Positions 13,638 to 24,046 of a stretch of 64,000 nucleotides of DNA are shown piece after piece (positions within the stretch are counted from its first letter, which is position 1; each line of letters starts with the position of its first letter). The stretch spans positions 122,596,640 to 122,660,639 of the forward strand of contig NC_081410.1 in assembly GCF_030272615.1 (NCBI RefSeq), given 5' to 3'. The notes beneath the pieces were generated by a model. It was not told the DNA's origin and made no database searches. It was given only the letters and a program-made list of their open reading frames with translations. Position numbers and translations under genes: made by a program. The stretch comes from Cryptomeria japonica (taxonomy: Eukaryota; Streptophyta; Pinopsida; Cupressales; Cupressaceae).

Positions 13638-14760
13638 TGTATACACCTAAAAATGGTCTGAAGATAATTAATTAAATAAGCGATTATTTAATTAATCCCC
13701 CTTCCTAATTTAATTGAATTCACTAAGCAATTTGATTAAATTCCCCCTTTCATCTACTTATTAATAAATCTAAGGATTTATTTAATAGGTTCATTTCAAT
13801 AATCCCCTTTAATTAATTAATTCTTCCCCATCAAATTCATTTCTTCTAAATCCCCTAATTAATTAAAACAAATCAATAATGAGTTGTTGAGATTAATTAG
13901 CCTTTTCCTATTATCTGAATTTTTAAATTCAAATTCTCCTAACTTCTAACCACCTAACCTAACCTCTTCTAAACCTAACCCATTCCATATAACCTTGAGT
14001 TTAACTAACTCCATCCTAGTTTGCACATCCTAACCACCATGTCCCCTTTCCTTGAACACTTTGCCCTCTCATGAGAAAAGCTTTGTGACACTTGTCACTA
14101 AGTGTTCTCTTTCATCTAACCTCTTCTAGAAGCCTCTTGACACTTGTCACCATGGAGATGACATTGTCCCCTTTCATCCAACCCCTTCTCCTACCAACCT
14201 CCAAATGTTCCCTTTAATCAAACTTCTTTGCCAACCTCCTCCAATTTAACCATTGATATCTTCAGACTTAATCTTGATTGTTGACTCCTGCCACCTCACC
14301 CCTAGCCTTGGAAATCCTATAAATAGACCCCATTTTGGAGCAATAATGATCCCATCTCATTTTCATTCAAGCATTTTTACTATAGTCATATAGCTCTTAG
14401 TTTATCATTTTAGCATTGTTATCATGATCAATTCCAGCTTAAATCTAGCTTATTTCTAGCTTAATTGCATCTTCATTCTAGCTTATTTTCTAGAATAATT
14501 ATGAAATCATGTAGCTTAATCATGCTATCATTGCTAGATCATGCATCTTCATCATTTAAATCCTCCATTTAAGTGTAGTCAAGTCACTGGAATTTGCATA
14601 ACCAGATTTGAGAGCAAAATTCATACTCGCATTTACTAGGAGGCAATAGATCGATTAGCTATAGTTTTATCTTTCGTTCATTAATTTTCTAACCATTGCT
14701 TGTAATGATTTATTGAGTGTTTTGTGTTTGCAAGTATAGGTACACTTCATAGGCACGACA
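13638..14760 (+). repeat. 5' LTR of Tat-lineage element
   Basis: The LTR begins TGTATACACC and ends GGCACGACA, with TG...CA ends. A TATA box, TATAAATA, lies at 14318-14325 in the context CCTATAAATAGACCCC. The first 300 bases are dominated by TTAATTAATT-type sequence. Confidence 0.92.
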
Positions 14761-14782
14761 TTTTGGCGCCCACCATGGGGCC
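14761..14782 (+). other. Primer binding site of Tat-lineage element
   Basis: TTTTGGCGCCCACCATGGGG directly follows the 5' LTR. The TGGCGCC start is common to primer sites of plant Tat/Athila-type elements. I could not assign a specific tRNA from memory. Confidence 0.65.
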
Positions 14783-14849
14783 GAAATCATCTTTTTTGGC
14801 CTCTCAAGCTTCAACAAGACTTCATCTCTGTCGGGTCTGATTCAGAGTG

Positions 14850-16370
14850 TCGTACGAGTTCATTATTTGTCTCGTATGAACTTCCTTTTAGGCTGCGACG
14901 AATCCTAATCCTGTGTTGTGCGAGCTCATTTGCCTTGTCGTACGAGAGTTAAATTCATGTCGTATGAATTTCTGGCTGGTAAATCCCTAACTTGTATTAG
15001 CTCAATCCTGTGTCGTACGAGCTCATTTACCTTGTTGTACTAGATCCAAATTCATGTCGTACGAATTTCTGGCTAGTAAATTCTATATCGTACGAGTCTA
15101 TTTTGGCTTCTATCTGAGATTTAAATCTTTCTCGTTTTGGTTGATAATCTCTGTCGTACGAATCTCTGCATCTGTGTCTTCAAACAGACTGCAATTTTTA
15201 GGGTTTTTCATTTGGAATTTGATCATTTACTAATGCTAACTTTGTTCTGTTTATAAGATTTTTGGCAGCCTAACAAGTTTTGCAGGATGTTGTCAAAGAT
15301 ACGCTTGTCAAAGACTAAATTCAAAAAACAATCAATGACTACTAACGGATTTATTTTGTAGATTGCCTAAGAAAATTCGACTAAACTTTGTGTATTCCTT
15401 AAAGTTTTCTAAGCACACTTCAATTTTGATAAAGGAAATGAACTATCATGTCTTATGTGATTTTGATGATAGGCGAGTATGCTCTCACCTTTCTTAGGTA
15501 ATCAGAAAGCTAGACTCATCTTCTACTTTTATTAGTGCATATCTTTAGCAGGCCTGCCCTCCCAAGGAGCTTAAAAACTCTTAAAGTCATTACGATCGGT
15601 GTGAGGGGAATGACCTAAGTGGGAATGGCTAACGCCAAGTAATCCAACCCACTATAAAATAAACATGAATTGATGAACATCAAGTCAACGGCAGTGTTCG
15701 GGAATAGATCTCCTCTGTACCTTTGGGTATAGCAAACCTTGGTTTTCAAGGCTGGGAGACCTCTTAATTGAGTTTATACCCCGACGCGTCGAACGGATCC
15801 CTTACTAGTGCTAGTTAAAATAGAAGCTACCTGATTCACCTCCAAAAGGGTGATAATCTTTGTGCAAGAGAGATAGTAACTCTCCCAAGATACTTGCCAT
15901 ATCGTGCCCCCATTAGCATTTGGAGTTGGATAATACGGCATTGAGAATCCATTGCGTGAGACTCAGCAATCGTATTCTGATTAGCTATTGGGTGTGTACC
16001 TAAGCTTGCAAGCAAAGGTTTTCATTCTCAGCCAATTTCCTTAGGGTTTAGCATGCTTGGAGTCACTTATCACATCATGTGTTTGTTGTGTATTCATCCC
16101 TAAATTGAAAAATCAGACATCTAAATCTAGAAAACATAAGCAAAACACCAAAATTCACTAATCAAATTAGGCAAAAACAAACATATTTTTCATTGTCCTG
16201 TTCTCTGTCATACGATTCAAGTGATCTTTCGTACGAGATATATGTTTTGTCGTATGGTTTAAAAAGTTTTGTTGTACGAGTCTCTGCTCTTTCAAAAGAA
16301 ATTTCTAATTTGTCGTCTGGTATTGTATCTTTTGTCGTATGGTTCATGAACTATTGTTGTACGAGTCTCT
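14850..16370 (+). repeat. TCGTACGA palindrome repeats in the Tat leader
   Basis: The 8-base palindrome TCGTACGA occurs exactly seven times: at 14850, 14938, 15013, 15057, 15088, 15154 and 16229. At least seven one-base variants lie among these (TCGTATGA, TTGTACGA, TCGTATGG, TTGTGCGA and similar). They fall in two clusters, 14850-15161 and 16205-16365. Part of the first cluster is a 97-base imperfect tandem duplication (14910-15006 and 15007-15083). The region precedes the protease and lies where gag should begin, but shows no gag motif. Its function is unknown. Confidence 0.85.
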
Positions 16371-16945
16371 GTGTTTACCAGTCCAGAACTATTGTTTTGC
16401 ATGACTTTTTCAGGTCTGTCATTTTGCTTGATCAATTTGGAATATTCATAAACATTTGTTATCTGTCATTCTGTGCTTAAATTGTCTTCTTGGTTTGCTT
16501 GGTCAAGTTATCATCCGTCAAAATCAGACTCTAGAAGATAAACACCTTAAGATTTTCAAGGGCTCACCCTCAACAAGTTCAAGATCTAAACATCTCAAAG
16601 TGCATTATCACCCTTTTTGATAAACTAATCACTCAAATAGAGTTTCTCATCAGGATCAATCATCCTTTATCATGAAACTGAAACGTTTGGTCAAGATAAC
16701 CTTGTCCCACATCGTAGGATATATTGTTCCTACTGGACTTGGTTCTTATCAAATCATCATCATTGCATTCCTAAATCAAAGATCGAAAAACTTGCAAACA
16801 TTTAAACACTTGAATTATCTTTGCATGTCATATCATTCTAGCGTATCTACCTTGACACTTGATCACTTATCAAAACAACTTTTAGACAATCAAACCCTTG
16901 AAACAAAAACATAAACATTTGAAATAGCTGAAAAATCATATCAAC

Positions 16946-18450
16946 ATGACATACCAAAACAAAATACAAGTAACAAGCCAACATATCAGAGAAATCAAAC
17001 AAGTTCAAAATCAAAATCCAACTATGTTAAAACCTCACAAGGACTCAAACACATCTCAAAAGAAAAGTGGCTCTTTTATGCAACTCTTAAAAAGATCCCT
17101 AAAGGATTTGGCTAAAGAAGATCAAAATCGTACACCTATGTCTAGCAATGGCTCATCCCCCCATAAACAAATTGATTCTCCAAAGGCATCTATCCATACA
17201 CCTCTTGAAAGCTTGGAAGAACCTTCCATAGCATCATCACCAAAGAATACATCCAAAGATGAAGTCCCCAAGGGATATCCATAATTGCCATCAAACCTAT
17301 TTCAGAGGATCCTATGCAAAGCTCATCTCCTTCATATCCAAGCATTAATTCATTGCAGCATCCCCATAATGCTCTCTTGCAAATTGAAGTCCTCATTAAT
17401 AGAACACTTGTTAAATGTGTTCTAATAGATGAGGGAGCTAGCTTAAACATTTTCTCTTTGAGTCTTGTCTGTGCTCTAGGATATTCATAAGATGCAATTG
17501 ATCCTCAGAAAAGAATCACCATAAAAGCCTATGATGAAGAAGAACGTTCCTCCAAGGGAATTGTGATACTACCCATCAGAGTGGGACCTTTACAGAAAGA
17601 CACAACATGCCAAGTTCTAGACGTGGACCTACCATACAATATACTCCTGGGGAGACAATGGATACAGGACATACAAGCTATTCCATCAATAGGTCATCAG
17701 TGCTTACAATTTCCATACAATGGACATGAAATCACAATATCAGCAAACTCAAATCCATTGCAGTGTGGTAATAATCAGAAATCAGCTCAAGAGGTCATTG
17801 GTTCACATAACAGAGAGGCAGCATCTTCAAGCACACAATCCAAGGAACAATCATTTGCATCAATTTTGTCAAACATGGAAAAACAAATACAGCTAAGAGA
17901 TCAAGGGACCGAAGAATACTTGCTATCATGGGAAAACAAACAAGAGCAACTTGAAATTGAAAGGGAAGAAGAAGATGTAGAAGTCGATGTAGTTCACACG
18001 TATGCAGGACAAACGTTAGGAACTAGCCTACTTGAATCAGAATCACATTCGATTGACATGGACTTAACCGAGGACGATCAGGAGTTTCTTATGTGAGGTC
18101 ATTCTGATGAGAGTATTGTTCTAGACATGGAAATACACATTGAAAGCTCTGATATCTCTATCATGATCCCTAATATCTTTGACATAATTCAACCTGAAGA
18201 TCCTTTATCCTTAAGCTATCCTGAACCTATGGACTGGGAAAGTGAAGGACATACTGCCATTGATACCTTACCTAATGACCATGCCATATCCTTATATCTT
18301 AATGAAATCAAACCCGTAACAACTTCCACTAGGAATCTCAGCAACGCATCTTCCAGTCAAGTGGGTGTTAAATCTCCTAGTCGCAAAAGTGAAAATCAAG
18401 AAAACACTATCAGGTCTAATGCTGAAAACCATTTATTGGCAACATTAGAC
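16946..18450 (+). pseudogene. Tat-lineage aspartic protease and linker, degenerate
   Basis: The first part (16946-17282) is low-complexity, rich in Ser, Lys and Pro (for example SKSPHKQ-type text), and has no recognisable fold. The protease follows: LLQIEVLINRTLVKC, then LIDEGASLNIF at about 17421-17453, in the place of the D-T/S-G-A active site, and later YNILLGRQWI at 17632-17661, the ILLGRPWL-type motif. After that comes a Glu/Ser-rich linker (17760-18450) with stops at 18094 and 18451. Aspartic proteases cut the Gag-Pol polyprotein. Asp is kept, but the following residue is Glu, so activity is doubtful. Stops and the lack of upstream gag make it a relic. Confidence 0.8.
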
Positions 18451-18629
18451 TAGGAAAAAGTAAAAATAAAGGACGCATCTAATAGTGAAAACCTCCTCAA
18501 GGCGCCAGAAGATGGGAGATTTGACATCTTACCTGAATCCTATCAAAAGAGGTCATCTATCCTAATAGAACCAGCAGAGGCAGTTATCATTGACACAACT
18601 AATCTACATCTAGCAATCTCTCTATCAAA

Positions 18630-19375
18630 ACATGAAGTATAGAAACATCTAGAATCTTTCAAAAGATGGCAAATCAATTTTACCTGGTCATATACAGACA
18701 TTCCAGGGTTCGATCCATATCTTACAATACATCATCTGAATATCAATCCAAGAGCAAGCATCAATAATGGAGCACAACACAGATCGGGAGCAGGTATTCT
18801 ATTCATCACACCACAAGGTCATACAATCTCAAAAGCATACAAATTAAGCTTTCCATGCACCAATAACATAGTAGAGTATGAAGATTTGGTTACAGGTATC
18901 AAAATGGCTATAGAATGGAATATTACACAACTTCAAGTCTTTGGAGACTCTCAACTCGTCATTAATCAAATCCATGATGACTATCAAACAAAGGACGAAA
19001 AACTAATGCCTTATAAAAAGATGGTTGATGATATCAAGAAATACTTTATAGAAATAACTTTCCAACAGATCCCAAGAAATGACAACAAAGTAGCAGATGC
19101 CATGGCTACATTTGCTTCTCTCCTTCAAACACAGGAAAATCAACAGCGTTATGAATTCTTGGTGGAAGAGTTGTTTTATCCCGCCTATAATTATCTTGAT
19201 TCCCAAACCATCTATCAATTTATTGGACATGATTCTTCCTGCTATGGCCAAACTTACACATACCTGAAAGATAACATCTTACCTCGTGACTTATCAAAAA
19301 ATCAAAAGAGAAACTTTATTCGCCAATCCTCCATTTTACTCTTGTCATGGATGCCCTGTTTAAATGAGGTCTAGA
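18630..19375 (+). pseudogene. Tat-lineage RT stub fused to archaeal-type RNase H
   Basis: The segment begins with the extreme N-terminus of a Tat reverse transcriptase (FTWSYTDIPGFDPYLTIHHLNI, about 18678-18745). It jumps within about 20 bases into the archaeal-type RNase H: NNGAQHRSGAGILFITPQG, CTNNIVEYEDL, FGDSQLVINQI, IPRNDNKVADAMA. The whole RT catalytic core and the first RNase H are absent, which indicates one clean deletion near 18750. In the RNase H the first catalytic Asp of the usual FDGA motif is Asn (NNGA), while Glu and the later Asps remain. The family meaning of a second RNase H in Tat elements is established; the deletion is read directly from the sequence. Confidence 0.85.
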
Positions 19376-19379
19376 TGGC

Positions 19380-20495
19380 ACTCTTTTAAGATGTCTCAAA
19401 CAAGAATAATATGAGAAGGCCTTACATGAAGTCCATAACGACATTTGTGGCACTCATTCAAGTGGTCTTACCCTTTCAAAAAAACTCATATGCTTGGGCT
19501 ATTATTGGCCGACTATGGAACGAGATTCTTTTCAGATAGCTAGAACATGCAATCAATGTCAGATCCATGGGAATTTGATTAATGCACCAGCACAAGAATT
19601 TCATGCTTTAGCAACATCTTGCCCTTTTTGCCAATGGGGTCTTGATCTAGTAGGAAAGATAAATCCTTCTTCATCTAATGGTCACAAATTCATCCTAGTA
19701 GCTACAGAACATTTTACAAAATGGATTGAGGTTGTACCTCTCACAAACATCACAGGAAAACAAATTGCTGCATTTATATTGAATTATAGCATCTGTAGCT
19801 ATGGAATACCAATGACCATTATCATTGATAATGGGCGACCATTCAAGAATCAGGATGTACAAGAACTATGTGATAAATTCAAGATCCAACATAGATTCTC
19901 CACACCCTATTATCCATAGGGAAATGGGCAGGCAAAAGCATCTAACAAAACTATTCTGAAAAATCCTCAAAAAGACAGTGAATGATGCTGGAAGAGATTG
20001 ACATATTCAATTGAATCCTGCTCTATGGGCTTACCGTACCAGTATCCACACACCAACAGGTGCCACACCTTTATCTCTTGTATATGGATCAGAAGCAATA
20101 CTGCCAATCAAAGTAGAGATACCCTCTCTACGTGTATCATTAAAAGGTCTCATCCTAGATGAAGAACAACGAGTATCTAGACTGCAAGAGTTAGAACTGA
20201 TCCAGGAACGAAGACAAAATGCCTTTGATCACCTAAAGGTATATCAACAAAGAATGTGTCAAAGTTATAATCACAGGGTCAAACCACAAATCTTTCAAGT
20301 GGGGGAACTAGTACTTAAAGAAAATCCACACAACCAAGTAGATCGAGAAAAGAAAGGCAAATTTGAACCAAACTGGTTAGGTCCATTTGTGATCACAACA
20401 GTATTTGGATTAGGAGCATATCAACTATCAACACAGGATGAAGATTAACTTGAAGAACCCATCAATAGCATGCACCTGAAGAAATTCTATGTCTA
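19380..20495 (+). pseudogene. Tat-lineage integrase with Glu-to-Lys change
   Basis: The integrase zinc region (CGTHSSGLTLSKKL..., CNQCQIHGN at about 19546-19575) leads to the DDE core. The first Asp is in WGLDLVGKI (codon 19644) and the second in IIDNGRPF (codon 19827). At the third site the usual NGQAEASNK reads GNGQAKASNK, with codon AAA at 19935-19937, so the catalytic Glu is Lys. A TAG at 19917 stands where the family has Gln (YYPQ). Another shift follows near 19960. The C-terminal part (20011-20447) has FQVGELVLKEN and KGKFEPNWLGPFVI and ends MHLKKFYV at about 20495. It could not catalyse integration as it stands. Confidence 0.88.
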
Positions 20496-20499
20496 AAAA

Positions 20500-22144
20500 A
20501 TAAAATAAAAATAAAAAAAATAGTGAAAAATCAAAAAAATCAAAAAAAGTGCAATAAAAACAGATGGTGAAAACCTAGCAAACAGGCGCTATCTGTCGGC
20601 TAACTCTTCCATCTATTAGTTCATGCATCTTTTCGCTTGCATTCATTTTCTATCAGCACTGTTCATATCCATCATGAGGCCTTTGTACATATGTAGGCAT
20701 CGCAGCTGCTCTCTCACCATGGTTTGGATCATTGGGTATATCATACTGAATTTGTTTCTAGGCTTGGGGCAAAATCCTGCACTTAGCTGGGGGCAAAATC
20801 CTGCACTTAGCTGGGGGCAAAACTTTGGATCAATTTTGAGCTTAAACAAGTAGAACAAACAGTTAGACAACACTTATCAAGCGAAAACACTACAACATAT
20901 CCAACATTGAACACGAGATCAAATTATCAACCATTAAACTATCACAAAGTCAATCTAAGCACATCATACACTTTTCAGTGGATAATATATTTTTGGATAA
21001 TGATTTTAACATGATTGTTCAACTTTTCTATATTGATTTTCGCTATCATGATTTCTGAGTGACTCCAGGATGTCTTTGACTAGAGGAACAAGGAAGAAAC
21101 ATGATATTTTTCTTATCTGTTGTCTGAAAATTGATCATTAATATGTGCAAATTTGTCTCGGGACATGATCATCGGAGTATCGTTGAAGACATTTCCGATT
21201 TGTGTATGGAAATGATTAATATTGCCTGTTTTACGCAAGCAACACTTAGGTCATCTTGGTTCAATTATACCTCGATGCTTGTGCTATCTTGCCATATCAA
21301 AATCCAGGGAAGTAGTGCTCAGGTCATCATGGTTAATTATACCATCGATGTTTGCACTCACTTCCCATATTTAAAAAGCTCAATGATGACAAAACGCAAT
21401 AATCCAGTGACTGGTCCGGTCGTAGCTTTGCATTTCATTGCATTTTAACTTGCATTTCATTCTTGCATGGGATCCCACATGCTCCTATTATCCAAGGTTC
21501 AATGTATTGCAGGAATCATCAAGGTATCATCACAAGTGTATACACAATCAGAATGATGACTCATATCTCTCCAGATATTGTCGACCCAGTGAAAATCTTA
21601 TCCTACCCTCTCAACAGAACCAACATCAACATATCCAAATATCACTGCAACTTGATATCAACAAACTGTCGGTTCTTTATCCAATCAATCTTATCAATTA
21701 TATCAATCAATCAAATCTAAATCGATTCTCTCATGTCTTATACAGGATGTATCTTTCTTGAAACCAAACGTTATGATAAGGTCTTATACAAGATATATCG
21801 TTCCTGAAACCAGACGCTTTGATCATCTTTGTCTTATACAGGAGGTGTCATTCTTGAAACTAGACTGAATCTCGAACTTATCAATCAAATCAATCAAGCT
21901 TTATCAATAGTCAAGAACCACATCATCGTGATCAAAGAACTTGCATTTTCATCAACCACAGTTGCAGACATCAAATCATTTCTAATCGGGATATTGATTT
22001 TGCAAAAATTCAAAAAAAAACTCCAAAGATCAATTATCTCAATTGATCTCTCGAGGGGGCATTCTATCAAACCAAATCATCATCAAAATGAGATTATTCT
22101 TTGAATCAACGCGTCATCACACCTCGCTTCAAAGAGGGGCAAAA
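20500..22144 (+). other. Tat element 3' untranslated region with short repeats
   Basis: This is a non-coding tail between integrase and the 3' LTR. A 24-base unit, GGGGCAAAATCCTGCACTTAGCTG, occurs twice and partly a third time (20766-20825). A motif GTCTTATACA...CTTGAAAC occurs three times at 46- and 50-base spacing (21735, 21781, 21831). A diverged duplication is seen at about 21243-21298 and 21316-21370. The tail ends in the polypurine tract AAAGAGGGGCAAAATA (22130-22144). The GGGGCAAAA core of the 24-base unit resembles this tract. Confidence 0.75.
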
Positions 22145-23281
22145 TATATACACCTAAAAATGGTCTGAAGATAATTAATTAAATAAGCAATTATTTAATT
22201 AATCTCCCTTCCTAATTTAATTGAATTCACTAAGCAATTTGATTAAATTCCCCCTTTCATCTACTTATTAATAAATCTAAGGATTTATTTAATAGGTTCA
22301 TTTCAATAATCCCCTTTAATTAATTAATTCAAATTAATTAATTCTTCCCCATCAAATTCATTTCTTCTAAATCCCCTAATTAATTAAAACAAATCAATAA
22401 TGCTTTGTTGAGATTAATTAGCCTTTTCCTATTATTTGAATTTTTAAATTCAAATTCTCCTAACTTCTAACCACCTAACCTAACCTCTTCTAAACCTAAC
22501 CCATTCCATCTAACCTTGATTTTAACTAACTCCATCCTAGCTTGCACATCCTAACCACCATGTCCCATTTCCTTGAACACTTTGCCCTCTCATGAGCAAA
22601 GCTTTGTGACACTTGTCACTAAGTGTTCCCTTTCATCTAACCTCTTCTAGAAGCCTCTTGACACTTGTCACCATGGAGATGACATTGTTCCCTTTCATCC
22701 AACCCCTTCTCCTACCAACCTCCAAATGTTCCCTTTAATCCAACCTCTTTGCCAACCTCCTCCAATTTAACCATTGATATCTTTAGACTTAATCTTGATC
22801 GTTGATTCCTGCCACCTCACCCCTAGCCTTGGAAATCCTATAAATAGACCCCATTTTGGAGCAATAATGATCCCATCTCATTTGCATTCAAGCATTTTTA
22901 CTATAGTCATATAGCTCTTAGTTTATCATTTGAGCATTGTTATCATGATCAATTCTAGCTTAAATCTAGCTTATTTCTAGCTTAATTGCATCTTCATTCT
23001 AGCTTATTTTCTAGAATAATCATGAAATCATGTAGCTTAATCATACTATCATTGCTAGATCATGCATCTTCATCATTTAAATCCTCCATTTAAGTGTAGT
23101 CAAGTCACTGGAATTTGCATAACCAGATCTGAGAGCAAAATTCATACTCGCATTTACTAGGAGGCAATAGTTCGATTAGCTATAGTTTTATCTTTCGTTG
23201 ATTAATTTTATAACCATTGCTTGTAATGATTTATTGAGTGTTTTGTGTTTGCAGGTACAAGTACACTTCACAAGCATGACA
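22145..23281 (+). repeat. 3' LTR of Tat-lineage element
   Basis: It begins TATATACACC (TG mutated to TA) and ends AAGCATGACA. The TATA box is at 22839-22846. Compared with the 5' LTR it carries an extra 14 bases of TTAATTAATTCAAA type near 22320. Confidence 0.92.
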
Positions 23282-23286
23282 ATTAA

Positions 23287-24041
23287 AATAACATAAAATT
23301 TCACACAATCAAATAAATCATAAAATAATGCCAATATCAAAACAAGACTTACCATTGACAATAAGGTTATCAGACATTGTCTAGATGACAAATCTGACTA
23401 GATAAAAATAAAGACTATATAATTGTCCCTAGGTTAGAACAATGGCTATGGTTACATACATTTTGGGTCTTGCACTATCTCCTTTACCACCACTGGGATT
23501 TAAAGACACGCTTAGACTTGTGGGACCAAGTGGAGTCGATGTTTGGTACTTGCAACCTACACAAAATGTGTTGGACACACACACACACACACACACACAC
23601 TCCCATTTAGTGAAAGGAAATCATGACGTCATATGAAGATCATGAATGAGTAATATGAAATCATTCCTTTCACCCTAATCCCCAAGCAAATAATACAATA
23701 AAGATCTATTCTACTCATAAAACCCATAAGCATCAACATCATCAAATCCAAATAATAAAATCTAATCATAGATTAACATCTCATAAAGCATCATAATAAA
23801 TCACCAATATATTATCCAAGTCATAAGTATACCATCACTAACATCAATATGTCCATCTCAAAAAGAGTATGACAGTAATCATGTCCTGAAACATATAAGC
23901 GTCATAAAATAGTCCAATAGCATGGATCACATGATCGTATCCACACACACATCAACAAAATAAACCGAACATAGTGAGTCAAACATAGACTAAAAAGTCA
24001 AAGTAATAAGTATTTGAAGCAAAGCATGGAGGGGTACTACA
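23287..24041 (+). mobile_element. Second long solo LTR, right part
   Basis: This part resumes after the Tat target duplication and ends AGGGGTACTACA, the same end as the 486-4681 element, followed by TCTTC (24042-24046). It contains a (AC)13 microsatellite at 23575-23600. No gene is visible. Confidence 0.72.
23575..23600. repeat. (AC)13 microsatellite
   Basis: Thirteen uninterrupted AC dinucleotides lie inside the right part of the second solo LTR. Confidence 0.97.
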
Positions 24042-24046
24042 TCTTC

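Larger units (their letters stand above)
13638..23281 (+). mobile_element. Ty3-gypsy Tat-lineage element, complete ends, internally deleted
   Basis: This is a 9.6-kb LTR retrotransposon nested in the second solo LTR, with the target duplication ATTAA on both sides (13633-13637, 23282-23286). LTRs at 13638-14760 and 22145-23281 differ at about 33 of 1120 aligned positions (3%, counted by eye), plus a 14-base indel in the right LTR. In order the interior holds a primer site, a long leader with TCGTACGA repeats, a protease domain, an archaeal-type RNase H, an integrase and a long 3' untranslated region ending in a polypurine tract. The gag core and the reverse transcriptase are missing and the remaining frames have stops. 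The copy is non-autonomous. The archaeal-type RNase H places it in the Tat lineage. Confidence 0.92.
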
